Shown piece by piece: positions 26,419 to 33,810 of a DNA stretch of 64,000 bases. The DNA is from CP2-2F sp034436355. Lineage in GTDB: Bacteria > Chloroflexota > Anaerolineae > Aggregatilineales > UBA2796. Each line of letters starts with the position of its first letter. Position 1 is the first letter of the stretch. A model generated the notes under the pieces. That model saw only the letters and a list, made by a program, of their open reading frames with translations, ran no database searches and was not told where the DNA came from. Location of the stretch: positions 1 through 64,000 of the forward strand of contig DAOTVQ010000005.1 of NCBI GenBank assembly GCA_034436355.1, written 5' to 3'. A program made the translations under genes and the position numbers.

Positions 26419-26985
26419 ATGGCAGATGAAGCCGTCGCAGCGCTGATCATGAAGCACGTTCAACGTTATGTTGCCCTCGACATTCTGGATGTATACAAAC
26501 TGCTACATCAGGGCGTGTTTGGTGCTGGTCACGCGGTCAGCAATCAGCGTTCAGCGCGTGAATGGCTGGATAAAGAGTGTGCAAAACTCACACCGAACGC
26601 TGCCGAGCCGCTGCTAGAAAGCGTGCATCCGCAAGATGAGGTGGTGCGCCTGAATTTGCGCCCCTACCTTGCCGCACAGGGCAGCCTCAAAAAGCTGCTG
26701 GAGGCCTTCATCCGTTCAGCAGCGCAGACCCGCGGCGATGCCGAGACGATGGCGCAGTGGTGGGCAACCTTTCAGGCTATGACAGCGCAAGGCAGCCCGC
26801 TGGCAAACCGCTTTTCAGAGCGCACCGTCTCGCTCATTGGGCGCACACGTGCCGCCGAGTTGTGGTCAGCCACACAGCACTCGCCACCCTATGACCAAAC
26901 GCATAAGCCTGCTTACCGCGTGCTGACGCTAGAGATCGCGGCGGAATTGTTGCAAGGGCAAAAAATCAGCGCAAGGGTGACCTAA
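26419..26985 (+). CDS. Conserved protein of unknown function
   Basis: 188 residues from ATG 26419, with AGGAG about 9 bases upstream. Not a named family to my knowledge. Conserved-looking features are Leu-Asp-Ile-Leu-Asp-Val-Tyr-Lys-Leu-Leu-His-Gln near residue 20, Gly-Ala-Gly-His-Ala, Ala-Arg-Glu-Trp-Leu-Asp, Val-Arg-Leu-Asn-Leu-Arg-Pro-Tyr-Leu-Ala and a C-terminal Pro-Ala-Tyr-Arg-Val. It is all-helical in appearance, soluble, with no signal peptide. The paired His residues could bind metal. It stands alone before the TIR gene (57-base gap with its own weak -10, TACAAT at 27000-27005). Confidence 0.75.
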   Translation: MADEAVAALIMKHVQRYVALDILDVYKLLHQGVFGAGHAVSNQRSAREWLDKECAKLTPNAAEPLLESVHPQDEVVRLNLRPYLAAQGSLKKLLEAFIRSAAQTRGDAETMAQWWATFQAMTAQGSPLANRFSERTVSLIGRTRAAELWSATQHSPPYDQTHKPAYRVLTLEIAAELLQGQKISARVT

Positions 26986-27042
26986 CAGCAATTTGCGAGT
27001 ACAATCCTTGCAAATGATTCGCACAAAGTAGACGGCAAGCCT

Positions 27043-27879
27043 ATGCAAGTATTTATCAGTTATGCCCGCGCAGATAGTGCTTTTGCTTGGCAGTTGGTGG
27101 AAGACCTCTCCGAGTATGATCTTGCGTTGTGGATGGACGTGCGGAACATCCCAAAGGGCGCCAACTGGGATAATGAAGTGCAGAAAGGGCTGGATGCCAG
27201 CGATATTATGCTGGTGCTGCTCTCACCTGATTCTGTCAATTCGCAGAATGTGGCGGATGAGTGGAGTTACTTTATTGATAAAAACAAGCCCGTTGTGCCG
27301 CTGCTGATTGCTGCGGCTGAGGTGCCGTTTCGCCTTTCGCGCCGCCAGCGCATAGATTTCACAGCCGATTATGAAACGGGCTTACGTGAACTGCTGCGCG
27401 CCATTGGTTCGCCCGTGCGCCTTGACCCTGACAGCACCGAGCGAATCGCCATTCCCAAGCCGCCGCCGCGCCCTGAGCGCACCGAGAGCGCGCTACAAGC
27501 GCCGCGCCATGAACGCGCAGCTTTCGGCAGCCGCCCACCCACACTTGAGGTGAACGTCCGCAGCTTACCCATTGTATGGCACACGCACTACCACTGGTGG
27601 AACGGGATGCGCGGCGGTGAACTAGGCGATGTGCTGATCAACCCGCGTGAGATGTTGCTGGTGCCACGTGCTGAGCCTGTTATCAGCATTCCGCTTGCCA
27701 ACCTGATCACTGTGAAGGCGCAGCGTGCGCTCGATCCGCACCTCAAACTGACCTACTACGGCGCACAAGGGCAGTTCCAAACATTAGTGCTGATGGGTGC
27801 CCCGCGTGCTCGGCGTGAAAGCATCAATCAGGAGATCATCAACCTATTGAAGTGGTTAACCAAGCGTTCTTTGGAGTGA
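27043..27879 (+). CDS. TIR-domain protein with C-terminal PH/GRAM-like domain
   Basis: 278 residues. Residues 1-130 are a TIR domain: Val-Phe-Ile-Ser-Tyr-Ala-Arg-Ala-Asp at the start, Leu-Trp-Met-Asp-Val-Arg-Asn-Ile-Pro-Lys-Gly (BB loop region), Met-Leu-Val-Leu-Leu-Ser-Pro and Asp-Glu-Trp, with Glu73 at the position of the NAD-cleaving Glu of enzymatic TIRs. A Pro-rich linker (about 140-175) leads to a beta-rich domain (about 180-278) that resembles a PH/GRAM barrel. The protein is cytoplasmic. The downstream DinB gene is only 5 bases away. Defence, NAD hydrolysis or a scaffold role are all possible; no cyclase, Sir2 or other Thoeris/CBASS partner is adjacent. Confidence 0.82.
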   Translation: MQVFISYARADSAFAWQLVEDLSEYDLALWMDVRNIPKGANWDNEVQKGLDASDIMLVLLSPDSVNSQNVADEWSYFIDKNKPVVPLLIAAAEVPFRLSRRQRIDFTADYETGLRELLRAIGSPVRLDPDSTERIAIPKPPPRPERTESALQAPRHERAAFGSRPPTLEVNVRSLPIVWHTHYHWWNGMRGGELGDVLINPREMLLVPRAEPVISIPLANLITVKAQRALDPHLKLTYYGAQGQFQTLVLMGAPRARRESINQEIINLLKWLTKRSLE

Positions 27880-27884
27880 ACCTC

Positions 27885-28463
27885 GTGCTGGACACACACA
27901 CCCTTGCCCAACTTGTTTTTGATGCATTCACCCAGAAAACCACTTGGCGAGAAGCGTCAGCACGTTATCCCGTCACTGAATATATCGAGTCCTTTCGCAA
28001 TTTGCGGGCAGGTTTTTTGCGCCTGTTGGAAGGCTTGAGTGATGCTCAGGTTGCCTATACCGATCCGAATAATCCGATGTGGTCGCTCAGCGAGACGGTG
28101 ACGCACCTCATCTATTCGCAGAACTTTTATTACAACCAACTTTTGGAGATCACCACCTCGCAGTTGCCACACCTAACCGAAGCAGCACGTGGCTTTGGTG
28201 AAGGCGCACAACAAAACCTGCCAGCAGACCAATTGCGCGTTATGCTTAAAGATGCCACCCAGCAGATCGAAGCCGCTATTGCTGAAACACTGCCACGCTT
28301 TGACACCGAGATCGTGAAGCGCCACATCGTCTTTGGCGAAGTGACCTACGCGACGTGGATTTTTCTGCTGATGGCACACGAACTGGATCACTACCGCCAA
28401 TCGGTGGTGATGCGGCGCCTGGCGCGGACGGCTTTATCAGGGGAGCGCGGCGAGCATGGATGA
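27885..28463 (+). CDS. DinB-family protein
   Basis: 192 residues. GTG 27885 is chosen because GGAG (27873-27876) lies 8 bases upstream; the longer frame from 27852 overlaps the TIR gene. It is a four-helix DinB/YfiT bundle: His in Thr-His-Leu-Ile-Tyr (helix 2) and the pair in His-Glu-Leu-Asp-His (helix 4) form the usual three-His metal site. The family includes thiol-dependent S-transferases and metal hydrolases. It overlaps the next gene by 8 bases. Function beyond the fold is unknown. Confidence 0.82.
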   Translation: MLDTHTLAQLVFDAFTQKTTWREASARYPVTEYIESFRNLRAGFLRLLEGLSDAQVAYTDPNNPMWSLSETVTHLIYSQNFYYNQLLEITTSQLPHLTEAARGFGEGAQQNLPADQLRVMLKDATQQIEAAIAETLPRFDTEIVKRHIVFGEVTYATWIFLLMAHELDHYRQSVVMRRLARTALSGERGEHG

Positions 28464-29223
28464 GCAATCAATACGTGAGGGCGTCTACAGGACGCATTTT
28501 GTGCAGCACCGCATCACCAGCGGGTACATTCAGATTGCCGATGGCACCACCAGTTTACCCGCCTTTTGGGCGCACCCACAAATCGGGGGCATTTTTCCCG
28601 GCTTGGTGCTTATTCACGGTGAGCGCGGGTTGAATAACCAAATGCGAATGCGTGTGCGCCGCTTTGCGGAATTAGGCTACTATGTGATCGCCCCGGAGAT
28701 TTTGGGTGCAGAATTCAACACGCAAGATGTACCAACTTGCCGCGCTGCCCTGCGCGAACGCGGCGAGTCGCGGGTGTTGGCTGCCTTGCAGGTGCTGCGA
28801 AATCACAATCGTTCTAGTGGGAAGTTGGGTGTAGTGGGTTGGCTAACCGGTGGCGAAGTTGCCTTCCGCATGGCACTGCAACAATCCGACTTGCGGGCGG
28901 TGGTTATTTTCGGTGGCAAGCCTGATGATTATATTGACCGCCTGCACAACGAGCAAACAGCCATGCTCGCCTTCTATGGCGATGATGATCCCGAAGTGTT
29001 GCCTGCTACGCTCAACCGCATGTGGGAAGCGCTCTCGCATTGCAATGCGCGTTGGCAGATGATCGTCTATCCGGATGTGGCGAACGATTTCAAGGACGAG
29101 ACCTCGCCGCGCTATCACCCACACTACGCCGCCGACGCCTGGAATCGTTGCGTCGAATTTCTGCATGAACTCCTTGAACCGCCAGCGCCAACAGTGGCAC
29201 CAAAGGTTAGCACCAAGCTATGA
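28456..29223 (+). CDS. Dienelactone-hydrolase-family protein lacking the catalytic residues
   Basis: 255 residues with an alpha/beta hydrolase fold. The Leu-Ile-His-Gly-Glu oxyanion-region motif (about 52-56), the Asp-containing Phe-Tyr-Gly-Asp-Asp-Asp (about 173-178) and the typical end Thr-Ser-Pro-Arg-Tyr-His...Ala-Ala-Asp-Ala-Trp (about 216-232) are all present. The nucleophile elbow, normally Gly-x-Cys/Ser-x-Gly-Gly, reads Gly-Trp-Leu-Thr-Gly-Gly, putting Leu130 at the nucleophile position. The catalytic His, normally in Gly-His-x-Phe, is Asn210 (Ala-Asn-Asp-Phe). It is therefore probably a pseudoenzyme that binds rather than hydrolyses. It overlaps DinB by 8 bases and lipB by 4. Confidence 0.85.
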   Translation: MDEQSIREGVYRTHFVQHRITSGYIQIADGTTSLPAFWAHPQIGGIFPGLVLIHGERGLNNQMRMRVRRFAELGYYVIAPEILGAEFNTQDVPTCRAALRERGESRVLAALQVLRNHNRSSGKLGVVGWLTGGEVAFRMALQQSDLRAVVIFGGKPDDYIDRLHNEQTAMLAFYGDDDPEVLPATLNRMWEALSHCNARWQMIVYPDVANDFKDETSPRYHPHYAADAWNRCVEFLHELLEPPAPTVAPKVSTKL

Positions 29224-29942
29224 GCGCCGCGCCATGTGCCGTGATCTACGCGGGCAAACTGCCCTACGCAGAGGCTTGGGCGCTTCAAAAGCGCCTTGCC
29301 GCAGCGCGTGCGGCGGATGCCATTCCCGACGTGCTGCTGTGGGTGGAACATCCGCACACCTATACGCTTGGCTCGGCGGCTAAAGGCGAACACCTGCTGC
29401 TGACACCTGACGAATTGGCACAGCGTGGCATCGCTGTGCATCAGGTGGATCGCGGTGGTGATATTACCTATCACGGCGATGGGCAGTTGGTTGGTTACCC
29501 GATTGTGCGCCTGCCGCTCGGCGCAGATGGGCTACACGCCGATGTGATCGCCTATGTGCGGGCTTTGGAACAGATCATTATAGACTATTTGGCGTGCCAC
29601 AGCGTTCAGGGTGAGCGTATTCGTGGGTTGAGTGGCGTATGGGTAGCTCACCACGGCGCGCTGCATAAAATTGCGGCGCTTGGTGTGCGTGTGACGACCA
29701 AACGCATCACGCAGCATGGCTTTGCCCTGAACATCAACACTGATTTAAGTTATTTTGAGGGCATCATTCCGTGTGGCATCCGTGATAAGGGCGTGGCGCG
29801 CCTCGCCGATCTGATCGCTCAACCACCCGATCTGATCAGTGCCGCGCAGCAGATCACGCCCATTTTTGCCGCGCATTTCAAGCGCCATACCTACACACAA
29901 ACGCTGCCTGAAGTGCTTGCCTTGTTAGGAGAACCTGTATGA
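29220..29942 (+). CDS. lipB: Lipoyl(octanoyl) transferase LipB
   Basis: 240 residues, normal length. Arg-Gly-Gly-Asp-Ile-Thr-Tyr-His-Gly-Asp-Gly-Gln-Leu (78-90) is the LipB signature; Lys150 and Cys185 (Ile-Ile-Pro-Cys-Gly-Ile) are the catalytic pair. The enzyme moves octanoate from acyl carrier protein to lipoyl domains of 2-oxoacid dehydrogenases and the glycine cleavage H protein, before LipA inserts sulfur. lipA is not in the window. Start ATG 29220 overlaps the preceding stop (ATGA), and its own stop overlaps the next start in the same way, so it sits in a tight operon. Confidence 0.95.
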   Translation: MSAAPCAVIYAGKLPYAEAWALQKRLAAARAADAIPDVLLWVEHPHTYTLGSAAKGEHLLLTPDELAQRGIAVHQVDRGGDITYHGDGQLVGYPIVRLPLGADGLHADVIAYVRALEQIIIDYLACHSVQGERIRGLSGVWVAHHGALHKIAALGVRVTTKRITQHGFALNINTDLSYFEGIIPCGIRDKGVARLADLIAQPPDLISAAQQITPIFAAHFKRHTYTQTLPEVLALLGEPV

Positions 29943-30340
29943 GCGATTTTACGCTGCGCCCGAAAATTTTCTCCCTGCTGTTGTGTTCGCATATAGATGT
30001 AGACGAGGCGACAGGCGGCTGGCAGCTTGCGCCGATCAGCCACCTCGCCGTGCGGTCGTTGCCGGTGCCGCTTAACATGGTGCTGTGCGCTAACATCATG
30101 GCGCCGCCGAATGACTATGAGATCAGCTTCCGCATCTTTCACGCCGACCAGCCTAGCGGCGTGCCGCTGAGCGCACCAACGCGCCTGAAGCCTGAGGCAG
30201 GCAAGAACGTGGACTTTATGGCACGCGTGGCGCTAACGCTCACCAGCACGGGCTTGTATATGGTGGAGGCGAAACTTGGCGATTTTGACACAGCGTTTTC
30301 GCCGCTGCGTGTTTCGCTTTTTTCGGATAGCAGCACCTGA
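29939..30340 (+). CDS. DUF6941-like small protein
   Basis: 133 residues, coupled to lipB by a 4-base overlap. The N-terminus (Lys-Ile-Phe-Ser-Leu-Leu-Leu-Cys-Ser-His-Ile-Asp-Val-Asp) and beta-rich body with alternating strands ending in Gly-Leu-Tyr-Met-Val-Glu-Ala resemble the DUF6941 family of small beta-sandwich proteins. No catalytic motif, signal peptide or membrane helix. Function unknown; the assignment is from memory of the family's start motif and is moderate. Confidence 0.65.
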   Translation: MSDFTLRPKIFSLLLCSHIDVDEATGGWQLAPISHLAVRSLPVPLNMVLCANIMAPPNDYEISFRIFHADQPSGVPLSAPTRLKPEAGKNVDFMARVALTLTSTGLYMVEAKLGDFDTAFSPLRVSLFSDSST

Positions 30341-30436
30341 GCGTAGGCTAAGCGGCACGTTAGCACACAACACAGGCTCGTACCATACGTTACAATGGCG
30401 GCATATCGTTCCACATAGAGAGGACTTTTTGCCGCC

Positions 30437-32233
30437 ATGCCACGCTTTTTAACCCGTTTGCTGCTGAGTTTGTGCCTTGCTGCCCTGCTTTTGCCCTTCC
30501 CGTTGCACGCCCAAACTGACTCTCAAAGCTACCGCAGCGATGTGCTAGGCGTCACTTTCCAGTATCCGAAAAACTGGGTGCTGCGTGAGCAGCTTGCCGC
30601 ACAGACGGTGCTTGCCGCGCCCGAAGGCGACTTGGAAGGGCTGGCAGAAGGCAAAGCACCTAGCGGCGTGCTGTTCAGCCTGACGCTTAGCACCCTGCGC
30701 CAAATGGGTGCGCGCAACACCGATGATTTTCCCGCCCTGCTGCTCAAATATACATTGAACGCCGAAGGCACGCCGCAGCCAGCACGCATTGGCGGCGCGG
30801 CGGGCATTCAGCTTATCCAACTGGACGAAGCGCAAGATTTAGCGATCCAGACGGCGATCCTTTCTGTGGGCAAGCGGCGCGTTGCCATTCTGCGCGCCGT
30901 GAGTACCTTAGCGGTCTGGCGTGCCAGTGGCGAGGCACAGCTAGGGCGTCTTTTGGAGAGCCTCAGCTTCTTCCCACCGCCTGAAGGGACGGATGTAGAC
31001 ACCATCGGTATTCCGCTGTGGCAGTTGGCAGCCGACGCCATGCCCGATCTGAATGGACTCTCGGTCAGCAACGATGGCGCGCTGATCTACGCTGTGGATG
31101 CACAGCGTGGCATTTGGCAGATCAATGCGAACGGCACGGCACAGGCAGACATTTTGACCTTTCCGCAGGTTGGCAGCTATGGCAGGCTGATCACGCGCCC
31201 TGATAATTCGCAGTACCTTGCCGATTCGGCAAATCACATGGTATGGCGGCGCGCACCGAACGCCAATTCCGTAGCACGCTTTTTCGGCGGCACGCTTGGC
31301 ACAGGGCGTGGCGCCTTCGGCGAAGGGATGCCGCGCCAATTTCTCTTTAGTGGGCGCAGCGTCTACGCGGTGGATGAGAACACGAACGGTGTGCGTGTGC
31401 AGGTCTTTGCGGCAGGCGGCGCGGCAATGACCTTTTGGGATATGACGCGGGAACTGCCTGAGGCGCAGAACGTGCTGCTCGGCGCGGATAGCGGCGGCAA
31501 CCTGTACCTTCTGGCGGAAGGCTCTAACGGCTTGCTTAAGCTAGATGCTTCCGGGCGCGTGCTGGCACGTGGCATTGGCGCGGCGTGGCTGGCAGATAGC
31601 CAACCGTTGGCACTCGCCGTAGATCGCTTTGATAATTTCTTCGTTGCCACCGCCGATTCGGGCGTTTTGCAGTTCTCGCCAAGCGGGGAGCTAGTCGGTG
31701 TGATTGGCGAGCCGTATGATGAGTCCGCGCCGCCGAAGGCAGGGCAGTTGGCGCGTCCTATCGCGCTTGCCCTTGCGCCTTCTGCAAACTTGCTCTATGT
31801 GGCGGATGTGGGCAAATATCCGCAAGTGGTTGCCTTTGCGCTGGACGGCAATATTTCAGAGAATTTGGCGGCTGCCAGTGCCGCAGCAGGCGAGATTGCC
31901 TATGGTGAGGTGCGGCGCGGCACACTCACTGATCAAACCTTCCTCTATACCTACACCTTCGCAGGTCGGGCAGGTGATGTGGTCACCATCACACTGCGCG
32001 CCACAACCTTCGATGCCTATCTGGATTTGCTTCAGACGGATGGCAAAGTGATCGCCTTTAACGATGATATTGGTGCGAATGCTGACGATCTGGCATCCAC
32101 TGATTCGCAGATCACAGCCTTCAGCTTGCCGCGTGATGGCGTCTACACCATTCGCGTCACGCGCTTTGGGCGCGAAACAGCCCGCGGCGCGGTGGGCGAC
32201 TATGAATTGCGCTTGAGCGCAGCACAGCCCTAA
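30437..32233 (+). CDS. Secreted PsbP-like / NHL-propeller / pre-peptidase C-terminal domain protein
   Basis: 598 residues. A signal peptide of about 25 residues ends at His-Ala-Gln. Residues about 30-180 resemble a PsbP/DUF1795-like domain (Val-Thr-Phe-Gln-Tyr-Pro-Lys-Asn-Trp). Residues about 200-480 form a beta-propeller with NHL-like repeats (Pro-Asp-Leu-Asn-Gly-Leu-Ser-Val-Ser, Pro-Ile-Ala-Leu-Ala-Leu-Ala-Pro-Ser, Leu-Tyr-Val-Ala-Asp). The last 100 residues are a PPC-type beta-sandwich (Asp-Ala-Tyr-Leu-Asp-Leu-Leu ... Asn-Asp-Asp-Ile). GAGG precedes the start, and TACAAT at 30391-30396 is a possible -10. No enzyme motif; a surface-binding or sensing role is inferred. A strong hairpin follows the stop. 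Confidence 0.78.
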   Translation: MPRFLTRLLLSLCLAALLLPFPLHAQTDSQSYRSDVLGVTFQYPKNWVLREQLAAQTVLAAPEGDLEGLAEGKAPSGVLFSLTLSTLRQMGARNTDDFPALLLKYTLNAEGTPQPARIGGAAGIQLIQLDEAQDLAIQTAILSVGKRRVAILRAVSTLAVWRASGEAQLGRLLESLSFFPPPEGTDVDTIGIPLWQLAADAMPDLNGLSVSNDGALIYAVDAQRGIWQINANGTAQADILTFPQVGSYGRLITRPDNSQYLADSANHMVWRRAPNANSVARFFGGTLGTGRGAFGEGMPRQFLFSGRSVYAVDENTNGVRVQVFAAGGAAMTFWDMTRELPEAQNVLLGADSGGNLYLLAEGSNGLLKLDASGRVLARGIGAAWLADSQPLALAVDRFDNFFVATADSGVLQFSPSGELVGVIGEPYDESAPPKAGQLARPIALALAPSANLLYVADVGKYPQVVAFALDGNISENLAAASAAAGEIAYGEVRRGTLTDQTFLYTYTFAGRAGDVVTITLRATTFDAYLDLLQTDGKVIAFNDDIGANADDLASTDSQITAFSLPRDGVYTIRVTRFGRETARGAVGDYELRLSAAQP

Positions 32234-32247
32234 GCCTTGCCGTGATT

Positions 32248-32277
32248 GCTTGCGGTGTTCAACACTGCACCGCAAGC
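32248..32277 (+). terminator. Terminator-like hairpin after the PsbP/propeller gene
   Basis: Perfect 10-bp stem: GCTTGCGGTG (32248-32257) with CACCGCAAGC (32268-32277), 10-base loop, 15 bases after the stop. No T-run follows. Confidence 0.5.
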
Positions 32278-32450
32278 GCTAAGCAATTGGCAACCCGTTG
32301 TCGCACTCAATGCAAAGAATTTGCATACTGCCAAATAACAATTTGTGGCTTTCTAAAAACACTTTCAAAAGCCTTTACAAGTCCTCAAGCCTGTAGCAGC
32401 AGCTTAGGGTCTAATCGCAATTTCATAACATAGCATTTGGCTTATAGCAG

Positions 32451-32466
32451 CGCGCTATAATGCGCG
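32451..32466 (+). promoter_or_regulatory. TATAAT box framed by a CGCGC/GCGCG palindrome
   Basis: CGCGC-TATAAT-GCGCG. The -10 hexamer at 32456-32461 is centred between inverted 5-base arms. No good -35 at standard spacing; the nearest is TAGCAT (32431-32436, 19-base spacer). Candidate promoter/operator for the WXG array. Confidence 0.4.
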
Positions 32467-32511
32467 TACCTGCTCAAGCGTATTGCTTTGGAGTAGGGTT
32501 GTGGCGTCCTT

Positions 32512-32543
32512 GCCTGTGGAGCGCGTGAACGCGCTCCACAGGC
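32512..32543 (+). repeat. Perfect 14-bp hairpin in the WXG array leader
   Basis: A 14-base arm (32512-32525, beginning GCCTGTGG) is exactly inverted at 32530-32543 around the 4-base loop TGAA. A second hairpin, GAGAGGG-CTT-CCCTCTC (32553-32569), follows after 9 bases. No T-tract directly follows the first; TTTATTCG appears about 10 bases after the second. Confidence 0.6.
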
Positions 32544-32671
32544 GGTGATTTTGAGAGGGCTTCCCTCTCTACCTTACCCTTTATTCGTTTTTGAAATGAG
32601 TTCTAGCCGTCATGCCATAGCCTTACCTTAAGCAGGTCGGTATCTGGTGTTTCCAAATGCTCACACACAAT

Positions 32672-33006
32672 GAGGGAACGATGAGTGCCAGCAAAATTCA
32701 GTGTCACTATGCCGATTTGAACAACGCCGCGCAGCAATTCACGCGGCAAAGTGAGGGAACGCAGCAACTACTACGCACGGTGCAAACTTGCCTGCAACAG
32801 CTTCAGGGCGGTGCATGGCGCGGCAAGGGTGCCAACACCTTCTACGCCGAGCTAGAGCGCGAGGTGCTGCCGGGCGTGGAGCGCCTGATCAGTGCCTTGC
32901 GTAATGCAAGCAGCGCAACGCAGCGCATTGGGCAACTGCTGGAGCAGACAGAGCGTGAGGTAGGCGCACTCTTTATGGGCGGCGCAGGCGATGCTGAAGG
33001 CTACGG
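32672..33006 (+). repeat. WXG repeat block, copy 1 (first module)
   Basis: The ribosome site GAGGGAACG and the first 108 codons of the gene are nearly identical at DNA level to the blocks at 34867-35262 and 37116-37512. The similarity drops sharply after the Gly-rich linker. This copy lacks the propeller-end segment that precedes the other two. Confidence 0.75.
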
Positions 33007-33805
33007 CGGCGGTGATGGCGATGGCATCCCTGAACAAACGAATGAGGAGCCAGTCCTTGATGAGGCAGCACGCAAAAAAGCACTTGAGAATGAGTTGAGA
33101 GAGTATGGGATCACCCTCAGTGGCACATGGTCGCTCAGCGAATTAGAGATGCTTCGGGCAACCGTAGACGCTGCTGCCAACAGACTACAATCCTTTGCTG
33201 CCGATGAATATACAAGGAATGGGCTACTATTCCCCTACACACCACAACAGGTCTTCCGACGTATTTTCGGCGATCTGACCTTTGTACGCGGCGAAGGTAC
33301 TGACTCAAATGGTGATGAAGAAGGCGGGCGATGGGGTCAATACGACCACCAGCGGATTACTCTGTGGGGTAAAGCCTTCACCAATCGGTTACGGACTTTT
33401 TCAGAGCGCAGCATAGAGGAGAGCATGGCTTTTCTGACGATGCATGAGCTAGGTCACGATCTGAACCGTGAGATGGTACTTGTGAAGAGAGGCGATGATC
33501 TATTTGAAAGGCTGACAACGCGAAATTACTACCAAGAAACCAGCCAAAGGCTTTTCGGAACAGGTAGCGATGCAGGCACTGCTGGTTATACCTACATTGC
33601 ACGCACACAACACAGTGATATGTGGCTGGAATATCAGGCAGATGCAGTTGCCAACTGGCTCGATGGTACATTTGATGACACAGATGACGGCAGAACCAGA
33701 CAGGCGCAAATGGATGGCATCATGCGCGCTCTAATTTTCAACAAGTTCGGTCATCCGGAACAGTTGGTAAATATGCGGGGAGTGGGCAGGGCTGTAGTGG
33801 AGTAA
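32681..33805 (+). CDS. WXG100-domain protein fused to an HExxH zincin metallopeptidase domain (module 1)
   Basis: 374 residues from ATG 32681, with GAGGGAACG just upstream. Residues 1-100 are a WXG100 helical hairpin with the turn motif Ala-Trp-Arg-Gly (45-48); such domains mark substrates of type VII (Esx) secretion. A Gly/Asp-rich linker (100-118) leads to a domain of about 250 residues. This holds the zinc motif His-Glu-Leu-Gly-His at 255-259 and, about 60 residues later, Leu-Glu-Tyr-Gln-Ala-Asp-Ala-Val-Ala-Asn-Trp, whose Glu317 is the likely third zinc ligand (gluzincin arrangement). No Sec signal. The propeller gene starts 5 bases after the stop. This is the most complete of three tandem copies. 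Role as an exported protease effector is inferred. Confidence 0.82.
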   Translation: MSASKIQCHYADLNNAAQQFTRQSEGTQQLLRTVQTCLQQLQGGAWRGKGANTFYAELEREVLPGVERLISALRNASSATQRIGQLLEQTEREVGALFMGGAGDAEGYGGGDGDGIPEQTNEEPVLDEAARKKALENELREYGITLSGTWSLSELEMLRATVDAAANRLQSFAADEYTRNGLLFPYTPQQVFRRIFGDLTFVRGEGTDSNGDEEGGRWGQYDHQRITLWGKAFTNRLRTFSERSIEESMAFLTMHELGHDLNREMVLVKRGDDLFERLTTRNYYQETSQRLFGTGSDAGTAGYTYIARTQHSDMWLEYQADAVANWLDGTFDDTDDGRTRQAQMDGIMRALIFNKFGHPEQLVNMRGVGRAVVE

Positions 33806-33810
33806 ATGCA

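Larger units (their letters stand above)
32234..32680. other. Hairpin-rich intergenic region upstream of the WXG array
   Basis: About 450 bases without a gene. It holds the terminator-like hairpin above, an AT-rich stretch (about 32300-32450), a TATAAT box inside a palindrome (32451-32466), a perfect 14-bp hairpin (32512-32543) and a 7-bp hairpin (32553-32569). The WXG array would be transcribed with a leader of about 200 bases containing both hairpins. Confidence 0.55.

Noticed and set aside
27043..29223. Thoeris or CBASS defence system around the TIR gene
   Set aside because: No Sir2/SLOG, cyclase or effector partner is adjacent; the neighbours are DinB, DLH-like and LipB genes.
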